Source: Silurus meridionalis (lineage: Eukaryota > Chordata > Actinopteri > Siluriformes > Siluridae). Taken from it: a stretch of 64,000 nucleotides of DNA. The notes beneath the pieces were generated by a model. It saw only the letters and a program-made list of their open reading frames with translations, searched no databases and had not been told where the DNA came from. This document shows positions 46,555 to 57,252 of this stretch, piece after piece (the first letter of the stretch is position 1; every line of letters starts with the position of its first letter). The translations under genes were made by a program, and so were the position numbers. Where the stretch lies: positions 15,673,712-15,737,711 of the forward strand of contig NC_060911.1 of assembly GCF_014805685.1 (NCBI RefSeq). Reading direction: 5' to 3'.

Positions 46555-46612
46555 ATGAGATCAATGTAAGTTACTCTGGATCAAGGGCATCTTCAAAATG
46601 GTGTAAACATCA
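46555..46612 (+). mobile_element. SINE/L2 3' tail fragment
   Basis: gtaagttactctggatcaag followed by ggcatctt is a diverged copy of the shared SINE/L2 ending seen at 17165 and 50702. Confidence 0.5.
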
Positions 46613-47105
46613 ATGCTGAGATTTTAGAGTCTTGTAGGTGTTGAGGTGCTTTATATATAATTCATAGTGTTCCTGAAAGGTTTCTCTGAAACATCTCTAG
46701 TTACCCAAAACATCATAAAGGTTCTCACAGCATCCAGAAAACCGTTCTGGAAATCCTTCTTCTCATCTCAAGCAAGTTAAAATGAAGACATGATACAGAG
46801 ATGAAGACCATAAATCATTTTCTTATAGTTCTTACATTATACGGTATTTTATTCCACGCACATTATGAGTGGCGTAATCGCTTTAAACACCGCCGTGCAA
46901 CAAATGCGCCGTAAATTGGAGATGAGTTTTGTTTGATACGTTTATTGAGCAAAGTGTACAAACTGCTTTTCCAAGCATATCCACTTTCAAAATAGTTTTA
47001 CAGCCTTTAAAAAAATAATGATAAACTTTTATTTTTTGCAAGTCTAATCAAATTAAAGCCACTTTCCACGCTTTCCAAATGAGCTGAAAATGCAACATGG
47101 TCTAA
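46613..47105. other. Unique sequence, no gene recognised
   Basis: No feature supported. Confidence 0.35.
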
Positions 47106-47740
47106 ATAGTGCATACTAAAGTCTAATATAGCAAAAACTCTAATAAAGCCCCTTATTGAATTAGACGTTTTCTCATCATTTATCTCTAAACAGCTGACCA
47201 GGAGGTTTTTTTATCTCCTATGTGTTGTATTAAAGACAGATTATAGCTTTATTCAGCTTATAAGGCTTTAATTATCGCCATTCATGTTGCTATTTCCATC
47301 TGTAAAAGACAGAACAGATCGCGGAGGTGGACTCCGAAGCATTTCTCGCCAATTCTCTTTCTTTTTTTTAATAATGAATATGAAATATGGAAATTACGTT
47401 AATCATCATCCAGGGTCGTCCTACATTTCCTGTGGAGCTGGAATCTTAATTAAAGGGCTGAAATACAGTTTTATTACCCACTATTAAACCCAGTTACTGC
47501 TATAATGGAGCGAACGCTTTGTCCTGGTGGAGAGCTTCACTGAATGGAACAGTCCTGAGATTTAGCTAATCTTAACTCATCTCTTCGATTCCTAGCAAAG
47601 CTTTTACAGCCCCATGCATCACTGATTAGCGCCGAAGCTATTCCGCTATAAATGCGCTAAATGCTTGAAATGGGTTCCGAGTTGCAATATTTCCTCTTTT
47701 ATAGCACAATGGACTCTTTGTGTCATGAATAATTGAGCAG
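47106..47740. other. Candidate conserved non-coding element
   Basis: A long unique stretch rich in TAAT cores: ggctttaattatcgccattc, tcttaattaaagggctgaaa, gaaattacgttaatcatca, catcactgattagcgccg. No tandem repeat, transposon word or convincing exon is present. Of the unique segments here it looks most like developmental regulatory DNA, but that is judged by texture alone. Confidence 0.4.
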
Positions 47741-48160
47741 TGTTTATACTTTTTTTTTTTTTTTCTCTGCTCATCGTGCACAATTTGAAAGCATGAACCG
47801 CTTGCTAACATTAGATGTTTTGTAGATGCTGAGAATGAATTGAGCGCTAACAATAGCAATTGTTTAAATTTGCCCCCCCAAAAAAACAAACCTTTCCGCT
47901 TATTTTATAAGCACAAAGGAAAACACTCGTGGCGGAGTATTTATCAGCCCTTTTTTTAGCTGAAACTGACAATTTTCACTATAGATTTCCTGCCACTTCA
48001 CAGAGACACATTGAACTCTGTCTCGAGCTGAATCAGCGATTTGATGACAACCTAAATGGACGTACTGTTATCAAAACCTCCACACTGCTAACACAATGCT
48101 CAGACGTTAACTGATCTTAAAAGAAAACAGAAGAGCAAATGAGATTCTATCCTGCTAGTG
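47741..48160. other. Unique sequence, no gene recognised
   Basis: Oligo-T at 47751-47764, otherwise no feature. Confidence 0.35.
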
Positions 48161-48162
48161 AT

Positions 48163-48164
48163 CT

Positions 48165-48203
<39 letters not shown>

Positions 48204-48206
48204 TTA
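48163..48206. repeat. (TTTA)n microsatellite
   Basis: About eleven ttta units. Confidence 0.95.
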
Positions 48207-48765
48207 TAAGCGTCTCAGGTTGCCTCATATGACACAGTTAGAAATGGCAGATATTCCTCTCCTGTGCTCAAGGACAGATGCACTGCTGCAGTTTGCTAAA
48301 TTAACTATTCAGTAGTTGGCATTTAATGGAAGGTACATTAGTGCTTATTTTCCCGTCGTGCTACATTCTGCCATGGGAAAACATACCCAACTGCATCCTA
48401 CTGCCTCATCTTCATTTCGTTGTTTCCATCTTTCAATATTGTCTTTATTTCCCTCATGATTTTCAAGCAGATACATTTTCTGAAACAAAACTGATCTTTG
48501 TAATGTTCTGCTTTTTTTATTTCTTTATTTTGGCCTTGATACAATAATAAAGCCGTATACAGATAAACAAATCAGCAAAATAATTATAGCGGGAATGAAA
48601 TGCGTACTCAGTGTGTTCAGGAAAAAACATATTTCTGAACTAAATAGATTCTACAATGTGTATTAATTTATGCTGATTTTAATGTCACCTAAAAAAGAAA
48701 ACTGAGGAAGAAAAAGATAAAATCAGGATCAACTGTAGCACAAGATTGAATCAGATTGAACAGAA
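48207..48765. other. Unique sequence, no gene recognised
   Basis: No feature supported. Confidence 0.35.
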
Positions 48766-48767
48766 CA

Positions 48768-49065
48768 CAGCACCGTTTCTAGGTGTAGGCAAATTAGGTG
48801 GTCACCAAGGGCAAAACCAGCTGGGGGGCACCAGTGACCACCCCCTGCCCTGCTGCCACCATCGCCCTCGCTCATTTTAATTATTTACCTGAGGTCTCGA
48901 ATTCAGGCAATTTTGCAATGATCAGTAAATGTGTTGAACCTTTTTTATGGAAGGTTGAAATTGATTTGTGTGGTGTGGGGGTGTAGAATTGTGGTGGGAG
49001 GGAGGAGCCATTGGGGTGGGGAGGTGACAACAGGAATCTTGCTAAAAAGGCTAGAATCAGCACTG
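48768..49065. mobile_element. Possible hAT-type non-autonomous element
   Basis: The left end cagcaccgtttctag and the complement of the right end, cagtgctgattctag, match at about 11 of 15 positions. The left interior (ggcaaattaggtggtcacca, agggc) resembles the G-rich subterminal sequence of fish hAT-like repeats. An 8-bp target duplication was looked for and not found, so the call is tentative. Confidence 0.4.
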
Positions 49066-49099
49066 ACTCTATAGGCAGATAGATGAACAAAAAGTGATG

Positions 49100-49590
49100 C
49101 AAAATTAAGTCAAGACCAAAACTGAGCCATGGACATCAAGACTGAGTCAAGCAGCACTGACTTCCAGGTCCAGAAGGGTTGGAAAATGAGAAGTGCATAG
49201 GAATTATATCCAAAGCAGCAAAATCATGTCAAGATCAAACAAGGGCAAGAAAGTGTTAAGATCAAGCCCAGCAATAAGGAGGAACGTTTACTAAGACCAC
49301 AAGGTCCAAGATGAACATGTCTATGGAGAAAATGGACAATTTCAGAATAAGGTCAAAGTAGGACTAGACAATTTTATCACCAAAACCAATAAAATCCTGA
49401 TATAAATCAAGACTAAGAACAGTCTGGGTCAAGATCGAACCAATAATGGGTGACCAGACAAAAAATTGTATTAGACCCAAGACTGATAGAGCCAAGAGAG
49501 GGTCAAGACTGAGAACAATTAAGGGCAAGAATTGTTGAAGACAAATTCAATGTAAGTATAAATTAAAAAGAGGGCGTGGCAAGACGGAAT
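49100..49590. repeat. Degenerate short-period repeat (aagac/caag words)
   Basis: Recurring aagtcaagaccaaaactgag, catcaagactgagtcaag, gatcaaacaagggcaagaaa and agaccaagagaacacc words at about 18-22 bp spacing. Strongly purine/A-biased on the + strand. Confidence 0.6.
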
Positions 49591-50380
49591 TAAGACCAAG
49601 AGAACACCAAACGTTGTTCCATCACTGAATCACAAATATGTGTTGATGAGTCCCTGCTATTAATTGCAGCTTTTTGGAAATATATTAACAATTCACTATT
49701 ATTAGCTTTTCTAAGAAACTGATAATTTTTTGAAAAAAAAAAAAGAAGCAGAAAAATGTGTTTTGCAAGCAGCAGCTTGTGCTATGACTGCAAACAGAGA
49801 GATGGAGAGAAGCGAGTTATCGATCGATCGATCCTCTGTTATGAAGTGAATTGAGAGGCGCAGGATAAAAATCTTCAATATGGCACTTCATCATGGTTGT
49901 ACTGTTTATGTGGAAGATCCGTGACGTGAACAGAGGCTACAGAGTGCATGCTAGGCTTCAGAAACCCAGTGGGATTTTTTTTTTTTTTTTTTTTTTTCCA
50001 AAAGTAAACATGATTAAAAAATGAAACATGATCATGGATGAAGCTCTGGATAGCAGCCAAAGCAATAATGTAACTAGAGCACCTCTCTGGCCTTAATAGT
50101 AGTTTTGGGAATGTGATTTGTGTATTTTAACCTGAAGTATAGCGTTCATGTCGGTGTACAACGCAGCCACTTGGTGGAGCTGCACTTCTGCTATAGAAAA
50201 AAAAAACACAAACATGTAGACATACTGTATACATGCATGCACAAGGAAATAACTAAGTGGAGTAAATGAATACGCCGTCATTTCCCATCTCTCACATACA
50301 CTATATAATTAGCTCTAAATACATAACCAGGCAGACAACATGAGTCTGTCATTTGCAGTCTTATTTCATTTAGGTAGAAT
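49591..50380. other. Unique sequence, no gene recognised
   Basis: Short (gatc)n at 49820-49832 and poly-T at 49975-49997. No gene recognised. Confidence 0.4.
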
Positions 50381-50384
50381 TACA

Positions 50385-50589
50385 TGCACGATTCAAGAGC
50401 GAAGGGCATCACTGGAAAATAACGAGAGATCAGGAAGACCTTTAACGAGCTCAACCCCCGAAATTGTCTAAACCATTCGGCAACTCGTGCATGACGATTG
50501 TCGGAGAACGATCCACATGATCTCACTTCCGCACCCTCCCTACTTGCCAGATTTGGCACCGCCTCTAAACTTTCTGATACCACCTCATA
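50385..50589 (+). mobile_element. mariner deletion derivative (doubly deleted)
   Basis: The + strand reads ASLENNERSGRPLTSSTPEI, stop, then TIRQLVHDDCRRTIHMI (the linker and second helix-turn-helix region of mariner), joined directly to HPPYLPDLAP (third catalytic Asp block). It then jumps at once to the right terminus ctaaactttctgataccacctc. The region with the first two catalytic Asp residues and the C-terminus are both missing. No left terminus was found. Confidence 0.85.
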
Positions 50590-50593
50590 CACT

Positions 50594-50730
50594 GATGGGG
50601 TGGTAGTCTCAATGGTTACAGCATTGGACTCTGAGTTGGAAGGTACCAAGTTGCCACTGCTGGGCCCTTGAACAAGGCCCTTAACACTTAACTGCTCAGT
50701 TGTAAGTCGCTCTGGACAAGGGCGCCTGCC
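50594..50730 (+). mobile_element. tRNA-derived SINE with L2-type tail
   Basis: ggtggtagtctcaatggtta resembles a tRNA-type A box. The core ccactgctgggcccttgaac then aaggcccttaac is the conserved central part of fish SINEs. The end ttgtaagtcgctctggacaa is shared with the L2 LINE at 17.1 kb, whose machinery such SINEs borrow. It sits flush against mariner sequence on its left and Tc1-like sequence on its right. Confidence 0.8.
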
Positions 50731-51190
50731 ATTTGTGGTTCTTCCTCAAACTGTTATCCCAAACTTGAAAGCACACAATTGTATCAGATGTCTTCAGATA
50801 CGGTAGCAAGAAATTGTCCCTTTAATGGAACTAGAAGACCTGAAACTTCTTCCAGCATCGCAAAAAGTGCACAAAGGCAACTTCATGAAAATCTACTTTC
50901 TATGGGTTGGAAGTGTGTGGAAGATCTCCTGCTGTAGAGCTCTGGGAACACCTTTGGGATGAAGTTGAACCCTGACTGCACCCCACGCCTCCTCACCTCA
51001 TCTACATCAGCACCTGACTTCAAAACATCCTTGTGTCTTAATGACATCTACAAATATCTGCAGTCTAGTAGAACATCTTCCCAAAAGAATGGAGCTTATT
51101 ATAGGAGCAAATAGAGACTGAGTTTGGAATCGGGATGTAAAAAAAAAAGCACAAACATGTCCCAGGTGGGGAACCAATAAAATCTTGAAG
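50731..51190 (+). mobile_element. Tc1-like transposon remnant, long copy
   Basis: Follows the family from the left subterminal gtggttcttcctcaaactgt through acggtagcaagaaattgtcc, ccagcatcgcaaaaagtgca, ggtggaaga-like words, gaacacctttgggatgaagt (EHLWDEV, catalytic Glu region), cctcctcacctcatctacat and catcttcccaaaagaatgg. All frames are broken. Confidence 0.87.
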
Positions 51191-51925
51191 GATGAATTAA
51201 CAACATGAACGTATTAAAGGGAGGGAATCATGGATTAAAAAAAAAAACGAGAAGCTTGCCAAGTGAAGACAGGAGTCGTCCAGATTTTAAGTCAATTCTT
51301 TTAATTCCCAGAAGGCTCTAGTGATTACTAAATAGACTGGAAATAAAAAGGTCCACCAGTTTTTCATCATTTCCACAAGGTGCTCTTATTCCAGTTCTGC
51401 ATGACTATTAAGGACAGGATTCATATCGGTTGTGGTGCAGATGTGGACAAGGTATGAATTATTTACACACATTTAGAGCATGTTATGGAGACTGGAGTCT
51501 AGAATAAGGATCTGTTTACGCCTGAAAAATGATACAAATTCTTAATTAATGGAACATTTATTACAGAGGGGAAATCTTTCGTCATGATGCTGCTTTAGTT
51601 GTGAAGATTCTTGTGTACATTCCCATTAAATGTTGATTATTCAGGCGTATTGATTGTCATGTTGAACACATTTCAGATGTGTTACACCCGGGAGATGTGA
51701 TGCAGCTTTGTGATGGACTGCCAATAAGAGAGCAACATCATCTCATTTAATGTCTTATTCGATGTCTCATTTTGTGTAAAGAAGGTAATCAGGTGGGGGA
51801 AAGGAGGAGGCACGCTGACAAAAAGGAAATGTATTATGGTCTTATTATTCCTGTAACAGCAATGTGTTTGGGCAAAACAGGCTTAGAATTCACTGGTTCA
51901 AGGATATTATTTATTCTGCTCAGAT
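51191..51925. other. Unique sequence, no gene recognised
   Basis: No feature supported. Confidence 0.35.
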
Positions 51926-51929
51926 TGTA

Positions 51930-52720
51930 GTTTTACCCAAATCCTGGTCTTGCTCCCTTCAGTCAGGATTCTGTCTTGCTTCATATGATCTTAGTCCTGC
52001 TTTAATTCTGCCCCATTTTGGTCTTTGTGTTGCCCCCTTTAATCTTTTTCTTGCCTGTTTTCTTTTCTTTTCCCCTTTGATTTTTTTATGTGGCCACCGG
52101 TTGGGCTTTGCCCCTACTGATCTTTTTACTTGCCCCTTTTCTTTTCAGTCTTTCCCTTTTTGTTGACCCTTTGGACTTTTTTTTTTTTTCTTGCCTTATT
52201 TGATCTCATTCTTTCCTCTTTTTGTTTTTTGTTCTTGCCCATTTTTGATATTTATGTTGCCACCATATGGTCTTTTGTCCCCCTAGTTAGCTTTTTCTTG
52301 CTAGCATTTGGTCTCTGCTTTGCCTTAATAATCTTTTTGTCCCCTTTTGTGGTTTAACTTGCTCCCTGTAGTTTCTGTCTTGCCCTTCGGTCTTTCTCTT
52401 TTTGGGGTCTTTATTTTAACCTTTGACCTTTTTCTTGCCTGCTTTGGTTATTGTCTAGCCAGCTTTACATTTGCCTGGCCTCTTGTCTCTTTTGAATTTT
52501 CGCACCCCACCTGGTCTTGGTTCTGGTTTAACCTTGCCCTTCATTATTCTTAGTCTTGACCCAGTCGTATCTTTTGTTGATTTTGGTCTTGAGTTAGTCT
52601 CACCCTACTGTGGTCTTGTTTTGAACTTATTTGTGGCACATCGTTGGTCTAATTATTGATTCGACCCTGCCTGCAGGCCTTGGCTTTGTCCTGTTCTCAT
52701 TAGAGAACTCATTGAGAAGC
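51930..52720. repeat. Degenerate pyrimidine-rich short-period repeat
   Basis: Loose units of about 20 bp such as tttggtctttgtgttgcccc and tttaatctttttcttgcctg with persistent ggtctt and cttgccc words. Read on the minus strand it has the same vocabulary (aagaccaaa, gggcaagaa) as 49100-49590. The hydrophobic open frames it produces are artefacts. Confidence 0.7.
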
Positions 52721-53340
52721 ACTGATGTTCCATGGCTGGCTGACTTTTGGCTGAAGTTTAAACTAGTGTGTCAGGTGACTGGCCCATTGCTCAACACAAC
52801 CTTTGGTCAAAATTTCTACTCTGGTTTCCAATCACAAGGCAGATTACCTGCCAAAAGGCGCCATCATATTCTACTGCACTTTTAGAGATAAACTGACAGA
52901 CTGGAATAGCAGAGATACTGCCATCATTTTCATCTCTTCACAGATGGTGTCAGGTGAGAATTGGAGGTCTGAAGCCTAGCCAGAGCCATTTTACAGTCAC
53001 ATTCCTGCAGAACATGATTAGTCTATCAAGACTAAGATCAGCTGTCTTTCGCTTCTCTTCAGACTTTAAAACTAGTGAAGCATGTAAGAACTGCCTGCAT
53101 GATCTCTGTAGAGTTCTATATATTGGGTAAATGTTTTAATGTTAAAGTACTACTGAGTTTTGGTTCCAAAGGAGTTCCTAAAAAACACATCACTCTTTTT
53201 ATGCACTTGTGCTAAGATGTTATCGTTTCTATGGTAACAGTTAATTCATGGGGAATTGAGCTGCAGATGCACCACATAAACAAATCAGAAAATGTGTGTA
53301 ATTATTGATATGGTAAAGTTTTCTGCAAATATGTTTGCTT
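52721..53340. other. Unique sequence, no gene recognised
   Basis: No feature supported. Confidence 0.35.
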
Positions 53341-53344
53341 AAGA

Positions 53345-53385
53345 TTTATGGAACGAGTCTCCAGGGTCAGTTCTTTAACATTGTG
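53345..53385. repeat. Interspersed motif, copy 3 of 3
   Basis: tttatggaacgagtctccag followed by ggtcag matches 9005-9046 and 24820-24872. Confidence 0.5.
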
Positions 53386-53394
53386 CTTAATATT

Positions 53395-53985
53395 TACATT
53401 GAAGGTATTTGGCATATGCCCTAATCCAGGTAGATTAAGTTAACAGTTAAGGGTCTTGCTCAAGGGCCCACAAGTGGCATCATGGTGGTGCTGAGATACA
53501 GAAGTAAAGCTGTAACTTTAGGTCTTCGCAGTCTCTCAAAAGCTGAATCTTATTAAAGCTGGTGAGAAAACGATCTGTTTTAATATTGGTGAAAGCTGGA
53601 AGTCAACTCTTTTCTATTACATTTACGACATTTGGCAGACGCTCTTATGCATAATGACACAATTTCCCAAACAGTTAAGGGCCCAGAAGTGTCATCCTGG
53701 TGATGCCGATTTAGCTGTAACTTTAGGTGTTTGCAGTTTCTCGTTAATGTGACCCCTGCATCTTATTGAGAACGGACAAGCTTCTTTTATTTTAGTGAAA
53801 GCAGGAAGTCAACTGTTTTCTTTTACATTTGGCAAACACACTCATCCATAGTGAATTACAATCACATGAACAGTTGAGGGTTAAGGGCCATGTTCCAGAA
53901 CCCAGCAATTGGCGGTTCTGAGATTTGAACCCCCCCAACCTTCAAACCAACAAAACTCCAACATCTTAGTTACTGATATACCCGC
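53395..53985 (-). repeat. ~205-bp tandem repeat built on SINE fragments
   Basis: Three successive units on the minus strand each carry SINE/L2-tail words (tttggca-acgctct or tttggcatatgccct, cagttaagggtc or cagttaagggcc). Units 1 and 2 share gctgtaactttaggt at 53509 and 53714 (205 bp apart) and gaagtcaactcttttc or gaagtcaactgttttc. The third unit (from about 53820) keeps the longest SINE body, with a B-box-like gagatttgaaccc. Confidence 0.75.
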
Positions 53986-54019
53986 ACATTATGTGTTACT
54001 CTGAATAAATAGTATGTAC

Positions 54020-54021
<2 letters not shown>

Positions 54022-54095
<74 letters not shown>
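54022..54095. repeat. (TA)n microsatellite
   Basis: About 37 TA units, grading into ttta-rich DNA to 54125. Confidence 0.95.
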
Positions 54096-54099
<4 letters not shown>

Positions 54100-54125
54100 T
54101 TATTTTTATTTATTTATTTTTTTTT

Positions 54126-54420
54126 AAATAACCCTTCAAAAATCTTCTCGTCCTCTGAGTGAAAAATGCATTTATTCAGAAGTTTTTTGACAGATGGAGA
54201 ACCAGGCTGGATGTGTTGTTCCAATTTCTGATCAATAACAAAAGCAGAGGAATGCATCCTAATTGCTTTGGCACAAATGCATACGGATCCTCAGAGAATA
54301 AATATTCTAACTCCATGTTAAACACCCAATTAATATTGAGCAGCATGATTTTTTTTTTTTTAGAAAAGGGATTCTAGACAAGAATGCTTTAAATGTTTAT
54401 ATATTTGTTATTCACAAAAA
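54126..54420. other. Unique sequence, no gene recognised
   Basis: Oligo-T at 54350-54361 only. Confidence 0.35.
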
Positions 54421-54422
54421 AT

Positions 54423-54750
54423 ACACTATATAGCCAAATACTTGGTGTTTTTTTTTTTTTGTCGTTGTGAAGAGTTCTGGAGATTCATTGAGCTACAAGG
54501 CTGTTAGTAAAGTCAGGCACTGATGTAGGTGAGGTGAGAAGGCCTGGGGTGCAGTCAGCATGAATAATTAATGGTCTTCAAAAGGGTTTGAGCTCTAAAG
54601 CAGGAGATCTTCCATTTAGATCTTCATGGAGATGCTGGAACATATTTGAGTCTCTAGTTAAAATAAAGTCAAATAGTTTGAAGAAGAACCACAAACGATC
54701 AAAACGAAAATGAAAACCAAAAACCAATCCTTTTTTCCATACAGCGTATC
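54423..54750 (-). mobile_element. Tc1-like transposon remnant
   Basis: Begins cactatatagccaaatacttg, the family terminus, then (minus sense) ctggagattcattgagctac, ggcctggggtgcagtcagca, gagctctaaagcaggagat and gaagaagaaccaca. Internal deletions join distant parts. Confidence 0.8.
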
Positions 54751-54829
54751 TAGACATCACATTTGTAAACAGTAGGAATGGACTCCAGCTAGTGTGCTTA
54801 ATCAGAACTCTCCTGCTTTAAATCCAGAT

Positions 54830-55140
54830 TTTTCATGCATCAGATAATTTCTTTCCTCACCAAACTCCTGCCAGAGGATGAAACCGTGTCATAGCATTAA
54901 AAAGCCCTTAGCCTCCTCCTCGTGTTTGCTTGCTGGGCTTCAGATTTTTTTATTTTGCCGTAGTGCTGAGATATAACAGATAAAAATCTCTCTCCATTAC
55001 GCTTTGTAAATGTCACCCCGGCAACATTCGCTTGCTCGCCTGCATTTTCGCAGGCGTGTTAAAAGCAACCTGCTGTAAAATTGTTTTAATTACGAAGCTG
55101 ACAGAAAGCCAGCACTTTTTGACGAGTGTTTTTAAATAAA
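54830..55140. other. Candidate conserved non-coding element
   Basis: Unique DNA with catgcatcagataatttctt, gagatataacagataaaaat, ctccattacgctttgtaaat and tgttttaattacgaagctga. No repeat or exon could be supported. Inference only. Confidence 0.35.
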
Positions 55141-55394
55141 TAAATGCTCGGAATTCAAATGAGCTTGATCTTTCACTCTGGAAAGGGCAAAAGGCAGGGA
55201 GAAAACTTTAAAAAGAAGAAGAAGTAGAAGGAAAGAGCAATTCGAATGCAATAGAAGATCTTGTTTGTTTTTTGTCTTTTTTTTTTCGAGACAAAAAGAA
55301 AGTTAGTTGGATTTGTGGTGATACACACTGTATAGACGAGATTGAAGACTTCACGTTCCATTCCCCCTCTACATACACATGTATGTACACCATA

Positions 55395-56010
55395 TGCTGT
55401 AACAAATGTTGGTGGACACTTGAGCATTTTAAGAACCTCCACTCTTCTGGGATGATGTTCCACTAGATTTTGTGGAGATTTGTTTAGAATCATTTATCTA
55501 TAAGGGTGTTAGTAAAACCAGGTATTGATTTAGATGAGTTGAGGAGGCCCAAGAGATGAGTTGCAGTCAGCATTCACATTCATCCCAAAGGTCTTCAATA
55601 GCTCTATAGCAGAAGATCATCCACTCCAACCCATGTACACCAGATCTTCATTGTCATGCTGGACCTTGAAAGGCTAAATTTCATGCTCAAAACCAGCTCC
55701 ATGAAGATCTGCTTTAAATTAGTTGGATTTGGTGGAAGATTCCTGCTATAGAACTCCAACCCTATTGAACATATGAACGTGAATGCTGACTGCACCCCAG
55801 GTCTTCTCACCTCAACTACTTCAGTATCTAACTTTATTAACATCCTAAATTGATCTCCACGAATCTTCTCAAAATCTAGTGGAACATCTTCTCAGACAAG
55901 TAGAGATTATTATGAAAGTAAATAGATACTAAATGTGGAAACGAGATGTTCAAAAACACATGCAAAACCTTATTCACGTGTCTACAAACTTTTATCCATA
56001 TAGTGTATGA
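55395..56010. mobile_element. Fold-back (head-to-head) Tc1-like element
   Basis: The left half (about 55395-55670) is the family in minus orientation: gttggtggacacttgagcat, gatgttccactagattttgt, gcagtcagcattcacattca, atccactccaacccatgta. The right half (about 55678-56010) is the plus orientation: accagctccatgaagatctg, ctatagaactccaaccctat, gcaccccaggtcttctcacc, atctagtggaacatcttctc, ending acaaacttttatccatatag plus tgta. The two halves are therefore diverged inverted copies, about 300 bp each. Confidence 0.82.
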
Positions 56011-56600
56011 TTGGAAAAGTGAGAATCAGTGCTTTCTCTATGTTTAAAACCAACATAAAAGGTCCTAAAACTAAGCCTTGTGGGACACCGTAATTCCCTT
56101 TTAATTAACAGTAGAATTAAGGATCTAAGGCAGGCAGGCTTTCAAAAACAGCTGTGCTTTCACTGTCAAAAATATTTTCTTTAGAATATAGTGTATTTTC
56201 TTTTGAATCCTCCCACATCACTTCAGTCAGTAGAGGAAACGACGACTGGACTCCTTCTATTCATCCGTTGTCCAGACAAAAATAATTTCTACAAACAATT
56301 TAATAAATATAATTACTTTAAGTGTTCTTTTAAAGTCGTTTAAATTCATGAAAGTTTCCAGCATGATAAAGAGCTGACGCGGTCTGCGCTGAGATGTTTG
56401 ACAGCGTGAGGTTTTTATGGCTCTTAAAGCCGGGTTTTTGTCTGTCATCTTTGTAAAAGAAAAGTCCTTAAAGCACTTGAAAGGTTGGGGTGATGGTGGA
56501 TGGAAGAGTACTGAGCTTTACACTGGAGCTATAAATGCTCCAGTCAGCCAGTGACTCATCCATTTAACACATCTTACAAGTACATCACAGAGAGGTGTGT
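56011..56600. other. Unique sequence, no gene recognised
   Basis: No feature supported. Confidence 0.35.
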
Positions 56601-56606
56601 AGATAC

Positions 56607-56612
<6 letters not shown>

Positions 56613-56677
<65 letters not shown>
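56613..56677. repeat. (TA)n microsatellite
   Basis: About 32 TA units. Confidence 0.95.
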
Positions 56678-56682
<5 letters not shown>

Positions 56683-56799
56683 GTGTAGGTGTGTGTGTGA
56701 TTTTAAGATACAGTGAAGGCACAGCTGTTTTTTTAATCTGTTACTGGAAAGGAGCATTGCAGTGTCCCACAAGGCTGAGTATTAGGATCTTTTAAGTTG

Positions 56800-57252
56800 T
56801 TTGTTCTACTCGATTTTGTGGAGATTTAGTAAAGTCAGATACTGATGTAGGTGAGATGAGGAGGCCTGGGGTGCAGTCAGGATGAATTTTTTTATCAGAA
56901 AGATGCTCAAGGCAAGTGGTAGCTTAGTGGTGAAGAAACCTTTTAAATCCCAACACTACTAAGCTGCCACTGCTGGGCCCTTGAGGAGGGCCCCTAACCA
57001 TCTATTGCTCAGATGTATAAAATTATATAATTGTAAGTCACTTTTTATGAGTGTCTGCCAAATGCTTAAATGTTCAATAGGATTGGAGCTCTATAGCAAG
57101 AGATCTTTCACTCCAACCCATGGAAAGCAGATATTCTAGAACATGTTTGTGTCTCTTTGTTCTAATGAGTTCATGCTAGATATCCTCCAGCTTTGTAGGA
57201 ACAGTACAAGGAAAAAAGAATAACAGTCGTGTCCCAATACTTTTGGCCTAAA
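56800..57252 (-). mobile_element. Tc1-like remnant interrupted by a SINE
   Basis: The left part (56805-56890) reads tcgattttgtggagattta, actgatgtaggtgagatgag and ggcctggggtgcagtcagg. The right part (57073-57252) resumes with ttcaataggattggagctct, atagcaagagatctttcac and tcccaatacttttggccta, exactly where the family should continue. The intervening 170 bp is a SINE. Confidence 0.85.
56904..57073 (+). mobile_element. tRNA-derived SINE nested in a Tc1-like element
   Basis: agtggtagcttagtggtgaa (A-box region), taaatcccaacactact (B-box region, decayed), ctgccactgctgggcccttg then gggcccctaacc (conserved core), and ttgtaagtcactttttatga plus gtctgccaaatgc (L2-type tail). Confidence 0.85.

Noticed and set aside
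48768..49065. Definite hAT transposon
   Set aside because: Terminal repeats match only partly and the 8-bp flanks do not match, so it is listed only as possible.
50594..50730. Functional tRNA gene
   Set aside because: A- and B-box-like words belong to a decayed SINE. No cloverleaf could be folded.
51864..52885. Series of hydrophobic open frames
   Set aside because: They follow a T/C-rich degenerate repeat. Hydrophobicity is expected from pyrimidine-rich codons.
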